NCBI RefSeq assembly: GCF_001649575.2 | Contig: NC_051434.1 | Span: forward strand, 15,624,592-15,688,591 | DNA length: 64,000 bases | Source: Kryptolebias marmoratus | Taxonomy: Eukaryota > Chordata > Actinopteri > Cyprinodontiformes > Rivulidae | Reading direction: 5' to 3' | Part shown: one piece after another, positions 57,450-64,000 of the stretch | Numbering within the stretch: the stretch's first letter is position 1 | Layout: each line of letters starts with the position of its first letter | Made by a program: the position numbers and the translations under genes | Notes under the pieces: model-generated | Seen by the model: the letters and a program-made list of their open reading frames with translations, nothing else | What the model was told of the DNA's origin: nothing | Database searches by the model: none

Positions 57450-57591
57450 CAATTGGTATATTACAATTTTATATTTTAGTGTCATTCAGATGTCTGTTCC
57501 ATGGACAACCATTTCTTTTCTTGTCAAACAATTAACTGATTATTGGTATAATTGCCACACAGATGAGCAACTCAAGTAGTTATTTATTTAT
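56755..57591. other. Non-coding, holds an (AT)n run
   Basis: AT-rich spacer. The microsatellite at 57407-57445 is listed separately. Confidence 0.5.
57407..57445. repeat. (AT)n microsatellite
   Basis: About 19 uninterrupted AT units after a short ACACAC run. Confidence 0.97.
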
Positions 57592-57790
57592 TTATGGTAC
57601 ACCTTGGATATATCATGAGTCCATCACAGAGCTGCCAGACAAGCACACACACAAACAATTATTCATTTAAACACTCTCTTCAATGGTCAATTTAGAATCA
57701 CCAGGGAATGTGGGAGAAAACCAGAGTACCCAAAGAAACCTACATATGTACAAAGAGAACATGCAAACTTCACACATAAATGTCTGCCTT
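57592..57790 (-). mobile_element. SINE, GGAT-tailed family, central part (inverted)
   Basis: Reverse-complement blocks GGTACACCTTGGATATATC, AATGGTCAATTTAGAATCACC, AGAGTACCCAAAGAAACC, and AAGAGAACATGCAAACTTC match the inverted copy at 31.8-32.0 kb. Head and GGAT tail are not visible. Confidence 0.75.
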
Positions 57791-58589
57791 GTTTTGTTTA
57801 AAACAGTGTTGACTACCGCAATACCTCCTTCTATTCCAAACAGATTTCTTTTTTTACTTTACTTAAGAAAGAGTTATGGTTACAAAAATGCAATAATAAA
57901 TCTACCTGAGAAAAGAGAAACGTTGAACAAAATACACTTTTTAAAATTGGAATTCTTTATTAAACCCTGTATAAACAAATATTTTATCACCCATTATCCA
58001 ATTCTTCTGCCTGATTGGTGGGTGAAGCGGCTGCAGTCTGCCCACAAATGATAAGCTATTGATCAACCATTTCTATTTTTGTCATTTGTGATATTGGACC
58101 TGTCATGAAAGTTAGATAAGATAACAGACAGGGATTATTATGACACTTTATTAACTCCTTCTTTTTGCTGCCCCTTGATGGGAAAATAAATTTTAGAGTC
58201 TTGTAGGATGTAGAATAAATGTTTAAAATTTATTTGTGGGAATATACAATTACCCTTTGTTGACAATGACACAGACAGAAATTCTGGGATTGTTTCTTAC
58301 TTTTGCTGGTTCCTCAGTTTGTTTAAAAAGCACAGCATTGTGCAAACACCCCAAGGCCTGTTAGGGGAGGGATAACAAAGTAATCTATAGTCATTACTCA
58401 ACCATCACCCTTGGCACAAACAAGGCACCATAACTGAAGGCATGACAGTAAGTGTGTGTGGGGAGGATGGCAGCGAGTGAGGGAATTAGTAGAGGAGAGA
58501 GTTAGGGAATGTTTGCATGAAACACAGCAACCAAGGGGTGTTTTAAAAAAAAAAAAAAAAAGAAAAAGTGGGGGACATGAGCCCTGGCA
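57791..58589. other. Non-coding, no recognised element
   Basis: AT-rich, with an A run at 58545-58561. Nothing else recognised. Confidence 0.5.
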
Positions 58590-59120
58590 GGGTGTAAGTG
58601 TGCCTGTTGTGGTACTCTTTAATTACCTTTGATGGCTAATTTGTGCAGTTATTGATCCCCTTCCTGTAAGTGAGGAAAAAGGATTTTTGTTATGGCCTGC
58701 TCGCTCAAGGGTGAAGCATACGTAAAGAAGGAGGGAGGAAAGTTGAGGAGGACAATAGAGGCGGTGGCAGGCGGGAGAGGAGGCTTTATGTTGCCATAAA
58801 GTTCAACATTATCACCAGCCGAACAGAGACTAAAGCTGGTAATAAGCAGGACATTTCTAAAGATCGTGATTTAAGAGCATTTATTTTGCCTGCCTGTTTA
58901 TTTTGCATGATGGCGCAATTTACAAGAAGCGAGTGGGGAAAAGCGTGCGGTCCTGATACGACATCAAACACAACAGCAGTGACTCACAGCCAGACCCAAT
59001 GCCCATTCGCAGGAATTAGAGTGCTTTAAGTTTTATGATCACCTATCACCAAACCTAATATAATTACCCTGCAAGGGCACTCTGTCTTTCAGCAGGTGGA
59101 ATGGGATACTTGAGTTAGGG
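58590..59120. promoter_or_regulatory. Candidate conserved non-coding element
   Basis: Start of a repeat-free part that runs almost unbroken to 63.1 kb. Strings include TCTTTAATTACCTTTGATGG (homeodomain and TCF-like cores at 58616-58635), TGCAGTTATTGATCCCC, TGCATGATGGCGCAATTTAC and CCAAACCTAATATAATTACC (TAATTA at 59061-59066). Confidence 0.4.
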
Positions 59121-59349
59121 GGATGGAGCAGAAGTGGGTGTAAGAGTTGCTACTTTGGAATGAGATTGAGTGCAGGAGGAAAAGAGATAATAGAGTTGTT
59201 GGTTTTTTTTCTTTGTATTTTGAACTTGTGCCTCTTATGACACATAATCATGCCTAAAGAACCTGGGTGTTTCACTGTTTCAGACAATGTTAAGTAGTAG
59301 TCCAAGATCTTCTGGGCCCTGACCTGAGCCATGTTGGTAATAATGGACT

Positions 59350-59730
59350 TATTATTATTTTAATTAAGAAGCCATGTGAAGTAGGATCGACAAAGGCGCT
59401 GCAGGGTCCATGTAATTAATAGAGTCCATTCTCAAGGTCAGCTCTTTGTGTATCTCTTAAGATGCGTACTGTATGTGTGCGTCTCGCTCTTTCTGCCCTC
59501 TATTTTATCACCCTACATGTTGTGCTGTGAGACTAGTATGATTAGCTGTTGTCACACCGACCCATAAGTCATTTCCTCCCTGACGCCTCAATCTCTTCCC
59601 GCTCTGCCAAAATGCGAAATGTGTCACTGTGGCCACAAGTGATATACTTTGCCATTATGAATAAAATAACCATCATTAGGATATCCAATACTGCATTATC
59701 CCTGTCCCTGTCTTTCATGCTGGCACTCTG
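59350..59730. promoter_or_regulatory. Candidate conserved non-coding element
   Basis: Repeat-free. TAATTA occurs at 59361-59366 and 59413-59418 around CGACAAAGGCGCTGCAGGG. Later come CTAGTATGATTAGCTGTTGTC, GACCCATAAGTCATTTCC, and CATTATGAATAAAATAACC. Confidence 0.33.
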
Positions 59731-60109
59731 AGAGCCTTATCTTCACAAGGTCATGGCTGTGAGTTCAGAGTTAATGTTTTGTTCTGGGTTATTCTTCCAG
59801 ACGTGGCAGGAAAAATCGCAGGAATTACTCCTTTCTTTTTTTTTTTTACTACACCTTTTACCCTTTGGCTGGAAATTGGAGTGTCCCTCAGCTCTCCATC
59901 ATCTTGTGGGCTCGTCTCAGCCGCGTTTGTCTACCTTGCATCTTGGTGCTGACAAGAGGAATGCATAAAAAATTCATGCCGAGGTAAAGCCACTGAGATG
60001 GGCAGGAGGAGTGAGAGCGAGGGGAACATGAGAGTAATGTGAGGGGAGAGCGATGGGGAGAGATGGAAGCAGAAATTTAACATGGCAGCTGATGCAGGTA
60101 TGAATCAGA
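59731..60109. other. Non-coding, no recognised element
   Basis: Balanced sequence with a T run at 59837-59849 and a purine-rich stretch at 60001-60075. Confidence 0.5.
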
Positions 60110-60300
60110 AAATCTGGGGGAAAGTGTGCAGTCAGAACGCAACACGTGACTGGAAGGTACAGGAGCAGTGTAGCCGATTAACGGCTGATCAGGATACTAC
60201 TGCTGAAAGGTTAATTAGGTTTAATCTGTGCACAGGTTGCGTCAGAGACAGACACATTAATAAGGCATGGCAAGGCAGAGGAGGAACAAGTTGGCAAGCA
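60110..60300. promoter_or_regulatory. Candidate conserved non-coding element
   Basis: Repeat-free: GTAGCCGATTAACGGCTGAT, GAAAGGTTAATTAGGTTTAA (TAATTA at 60212-60217), TCTGTGCACAGGTTGCGTC. A 74-codon plus-strand frame overlaps it with no domain. Confidence 0.35.
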
Positions 60301-61189
60301 GGTTAGACCGACACTGGCATCCACTCCGGATGTACTGGCAATGAACAGGGCTAGATTTAAAAAACTAATCAGCCATCAGAGGGAAGTGGAGGATGGAAAG
60401 CAATGGAGCAAAGGAAACTGATGTCTGAAAAGACCTCAAGGAAAAAAAAATAGTCTGTTAGCTTTACAAATGCAGCTCCAGAGTAGCAGTATGCAAATAT
60501 AATTTCTAATTTAGAATATATCTGCTTTATGATCTCAGAGAGAATTTGCTGTAACAAAGGGATTTTTATTTTGTTTTATCTTTGAAATGTCTTACTCAGT
60601 TCTCCGCACCTGCTATGAAAAGATCCGATAATGTTGCATTCCTCCGGGGTAAAATATTGTGAGAAAGTTAAATCCAAGAAGAGATTGCTGAAAATAATCT
60701 CTTGGAGAATCAAAGCGACACAGAGGGACCAAAAAAGCTGCAACGCTCCAGTCATAAAAAAAACAGAAATCAACTTTATATATGTAAGAAGTGCTCAGCC
60801 GTAAACATACCTGTTCCTGTGTGTTTGCAAATGTACACGTTCAAATGAACGCACCAAGCACCACGGGGCCTGGTTCTGTCAGAGTCACCAAGTCAAGCCT
60901 TGTATCAAAGAAAATAAGATCAGAGTCATCTGTTTCATGGTGGGGCTTTGTTTTAAAGTCAGAAGGAGACTGGAAGTGACGGGTGTGAGACGACAGCAAC
61001 GAGACTGCTCTCTGCAGAGACACTAATCCTCATGACGGTAATATATATCACCAAAGTATAAACTAGGAAGGCATGAGTGTAGGACGTGCTGCATGCTTGC
61101 TGTGACAGCTGGGGTCTTTATGCTTGGGAGGGAGGAAGAGCTCATTACTGAAGATGTTTTTCAGTGTTTTGATGGGTAAATAGAAAAAC
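60301..61189. other. Non-coding, no recognised element
   Basis: Balanced to AT-rich sequence. An octamer ATGCAAAT lies at 60491-60498. A balanced stretch around 60840-61020 has overlapping 60- and 62-codon frames on opposite strands without a domain. Confidence 0.45.
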
Positions 61190-61470
61190 TGCTATCAAAA
61201 GCCAGCACCAGCAGCCGCCACATTGCCTCCCACTTAATCTGGATACGCATCAATGAGAAGGAGGTTAATATCATCAGCATACTGTCATATCTTTCTCATA
61301 AAAAAAAAAGCAAGTGAGGATATCGGTTGGCTCTTTTTCAATCAGCTATTTGTATATCAATGGGCAGTTGTCAACAGAGGCACTTTGAAGTGGCAGTTGG
61401 CAGATAAAGATTATAATTAGTCCCTTGCTGTGAGTAGGTTTGTGAAGCTGCAGGTAAGGGGAGGTTGATA
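61190..61470. promoter_or_regulatory. Candidate conserved non-coding element
   Basis: Repeat-free: CACTTAATCTGGATACGC, GGAGGTTAATATCATCAGC, AGATTATAATTAGTCCC (TAATTA at 61414-61419), GGAGGTTGATAAAGTC. Short A run at 61299-61308. Confidence 0.38.
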
Positions 61471-61559
61471 AAGTCTCGCGCTGCTCCTCTCTTTCTCTTT
61501 TGCCACTCACTTCAAAGATTGAGATGAGAAATCAGTGGGTGTAAAAAGTAAATTGCCTC

Positions 61560-61760
61560 CAACAAAACTTGTTGCGGATGGATGCAATTTGACTGTGATT
61601 GCGTTTTATCGTCCAAGTGCTTCTGTCCTAATGCGCGGCTGTGTCATCATCAGCTGGGAACTCACCCTTGTAACCTTTGCAGACGCTCGCGGCAAATTCA
61701 TTGCTCATCAATCCATCACCTAGATTTTATTTGCCTTTTTATTTGGAGAGGGACTCTTTG
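61560..61760. promoter_or_regulatory. Candidate conserved non-coding element
   Basis: Repeat-free and rich in CpG for this window (GTTGCGGATGG, TGATTGCGTTTTATCGTCC, ATGCGCGGCTG, GACGCTCGCGGC). Contains CATCATCAGCTGGGAAC (E-box CAGCTG) and TTGCTCATCAATCCATC. CpG retention in an otherwise CpG-poor window fits an unmethylated regulatory element. Overlapping frames of 62 and 95 codons occur on the plus strand and show no domain. Confidence 0.38.
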
Positions 61761-62549
61761 GAGGGGAAGGCATTGTGTTGTCTTTGTTTCCTTGCATTGG
61801 AGTGAGAGAAAAGAGGTATATCATTCCAGTACATACAACGTTAGCTCTCTCCTGCCGTCTTTAGGTTGATTTGCAGTATTGTCTACCAATGTCATGACAA
61901 CGATCTGGGAGTAAAAAAAAAAGGTTGTTCTTTGTGCGCAACATTGCCACCAGTCAAGTTACCTGTAAAAATAATCAAACTTAAACTGCATTTGTGTAAA
62001 AACCATAAGAAATATAATAATGCCAATTCAGACATGTAAAGTCCAGCTTTCTGTGATCCGTTTAAACTTTAAATGATGTTTCTACTGTGATTTACAACTG
62101 AGCTGTAGTGCTCCAAAAAGGGCTGTTTTTTTCATGTTTCACTAAAATGCCATTGATCTCCATTATTTCTTTTTCACAGCTTTTTGAAACTTTGTCTACT
62201 GTGTGCAACAAAAGGCTACCAAAAGTCATAGCACACTTTTCTCCTTCGAGCCACACTTTTAGGTGCACAATTTTATTTCAAAGCTGCACAAAGAGACAAA
62301 AAATGTGAACAGGATAGTAATAAGGGTGCTTCAATGCTTGTACTTTGGCACCCTTGATGAAACCAAAGTACAAAAGTATTCCTGATAAGATTTTCCTATC
62401 TTGCTGTGACTTTATTTCTTGTCCAGCTGTTGCAAAGAGAGCGTGATTTAAAGCCCTTTTTGGAACGTAATGAAAAGCTTTGAAATGAAGAACTAAAAAT
62501 AATTGAACTTAACTAACTAATGAGACAAAACCCTGGACAGCGCATTTGG
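61761..62549. other. Non-coding, no recognised element
   Basis: AT-rich with an A run near 61914-61922. A 66-codon frame (62108-62308) has no domain. Confidence 0.45.
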
Positions 62550-62700
62550 AGCATAGCAAATGAATCACCCAACTCATCATCTCTGACTCTTCTCTGCAGA
62601 GCTGAGAGAGAAAGCTTTCAAGGACTCATAGCTGCGGGGGCATCCATCCAGACTGAATCAGTGGAAGAGAATTAAATAAATAGTTGGCTGTATGAAGACA
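62550..62700. promoter_or_regulatory. Candidate conserved non-coding element
   Basis: Repeat-free: GCAAATGAATCACCCAACTC, GAAAGCTTTCAAGGACTC (palindromic GAAAGCTTTC at 62611-62620), and CTGAATCAGTGG. Confidence 0.3.
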
Positions 62701-62789
62701 CTCTGTGTGTTTGAGGTTAAATTAATGTATCAAGGGAGATAAAAGATATTAAATCAGTTATTGAGACTCTGTGTCATATTTCTTTGTGT

Positions 62790-63080
62790 TTGCAAATTTG
62801 CCTTGTGTGTTTTTCACTCGGCAAAAGAGTTTATGTCAGATTATGCTTGACACAATGCGTATTGTTCTTGGCTGAATGACAGAGACACCATTTACTGCAT
62901 GCAAATGAGGAGCATTGTCGGCGCACCTAATTCAAAAACAACTCACATTTTCTTAAAAATAAAAAAGCGAAAAGACGCTTGTCACAAAAAGGTTAATAAA
63001 TAGCTGGGTTTTAAAAGAGGAGATGATCCTATTGACGATAGTAATGAGTAATGTTGCTAAGAGTACGTCCCACTCAGTGG
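62790..63080. promoter_or_regulatory. Candidate conserved non-coding element
   Basis: Repeat-free with a perfect octamer (62899-62906) in TACTGCATGCAAATGAGG, next to GTCGGCGCACCTAATTC. Also GACACAATGCGTATTGTTC, which is a near-palindrome, and CTATTGACGATAGTAATGAG. Confidence 0.38.
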
Positions 63081-63799
63081 GAGCTCATTAACTTGAACTC
63101 AAAAACTGTGGTGTCAACTTATAAAGCTGTAACTCATTCTGAAAAATGTGAATGGCCTTCAAGATTCGTGCAATCAGTTTGCATTCTGGCGAGGAGCAGA
63201 TTTCAAGTAAATTACAAAACATAAAACTGAAAAATCTGCAGAGGAAGAAAAACGATGCCTCTCGGTCGAGTAATCCAAAAGAACTGTCTGCAAGAACGGT
63301 AGAGTAGATTAGTTTTTGTAAATGTTACAAAGAATGTTCAAATGGCAGTAATAATGTAAATCTGAAAATAGTTAACCACAGCATAAATGAGCAAATCCCG
63401 AGTCATTTGTTGCAAAAAATAAAACTTACATATAGCACATGAATAAAAATAGCCTCTTTCGATTTGCAAGGCAAATTTCATCCCCAGAGGAGTAGCTTTA
63501 TGCTCAGCACAAAAACATGCTGCTTTTTTGTTCACACTGAAAAAAAGGACACACCTAATGCATGCTGCAGAGCTCAAATGCTGCCTCAAGTGGTGCCCAA
63601 ATTGTTTGAATTTATTCCTTGCTATTCTTGACTAGCTTGAATCTTTACTGTTGTAATGTCTCAAGGCTTGTTTCCAATTTTTGGGCCTGAGGCAAGTTCT
63701 GCTTTATGGGAATGAGATGTCAAACACATGGCATGTGGGAACTTATTCACATGAAAGTGGTCATCATGATCTCTGAAATCTACTCCAGCACACTTGGTC
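63081..63799. other. Non-coding, no recognised element
   Basis: AT-rich. Small balanced patches (TCGATTTGCAAGGCAAATTT at 63459-63478 holds a TTTGCAAGGCAAA near-palindrome). An 83-codon minus-strand frame at 63338-63589 has no domain. Confidence 0.45.
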
Positions 63800-64000
63800 T
63801 GTTTTTTTTTTCTTTTGTTCCTTTTAGCTACAAGCTATTGTCTTGCTAATTTAGCCTTTTAGCTATAGCTTTGATTTTAGCTTTAACTATGGTTTTGCTA
63901 CATTTAGCTTTTAAATACAATTTAGCTAATTTATGTTTTAGCTGCAATTTTGCTCATTTTAGTTGTTATATACATTTATGTTAAATTTAGCTTTTAGTTA
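63800..64000 (+). repeat. TTTTAGCT array, copy 4, cut by the window end
   Basis: A degenerate array of TTTTAGCT, TTTAGCT, TAGCTA and TTTTGCT units starts at about 63822 and continues to the last base. It matches the array parts at 37.5 and 40.7 kb. The leader sequence of those copies is not visible upstream. The true end lies outside the window. Confidence 0.75.

Noticed and set aside
57683..58051. 122-codon plus-strand frame
   Set aside because: Begins inside an inverted SINE fragment and runs into AT-rich spacer.
1..64000. Bacterial or phage accessory region with a defence system
   Set aside because: No operon-like gene packing or ribosome binding sites; SINEs, microsatellites and vertebrate-type transposons dominate.

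Overview
The window looks like 64 kb of nuclear DNA from a vertebrate, most likely a ray-finned (teleost) fish. It is AT-rich, has no operons or dense open reading frames, and carries mobile-element types typical of fish genomes: tRNA-headed SINEs with GGAT tails, a short hAT-type element with an 8-bp target duplication, a decayed Tc1/mariner element and a non-LTR retrotransposon 3' end. The species and the neighbouring gene cannot be told from the sequence alone. I found no convincing intact protein-coding gene, rRNA or tRNA gene, and no CRISPR array. The window is best read as a gene desert or a very large intron.

Layout. From 0.8 to 15.4 kb the window holds interspersed repeats: three copies of a family built from roughly 300-bp monomers, a GACGTGGCAGC-containing family, an inverted-repeat element, a diverged duplicate pair at 3.9 and 10.2 kb, and a Tc1/mariner relic. 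From 15.7 to 19.2 kb there is an intact hAT-type MITE, a SINE nested inside another SINE, and an inverted monomer-family copy. Near 20.4-20.6 kb a minus-strand stretch reads like a decayed coding exon. At 26.6 kb there is a frameshifted retrotransposon C-terminus. From 31.7 to 32.9 kb two oppositely oriented SINEs flank the start of a large (GGAT)n array. From 33.4 to 43 kb there are TTTTAGCT-rich arrays and three more monomer-family loci, one broken by a SINE. From 46.8 to 57.8 kb there are further SINE, GACGTGGCAGC-family, hAT-MITE and (AT)n elements.

Between the repeats, and most continuously from 58.6 to 63.1 kb, are stretches of balanced composition with homeobox-core (TAATTA), octamer (ATGCAAAT) and similar motifs and no visible repeat. 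I mark them as candidate conserved non-coding (enhancer-like) elements. That is a judgement from sequence texture without any alignment, so confidence is low. If it is right, the window is regulatory landscape around a developmental gene lying outside it or spanning it.
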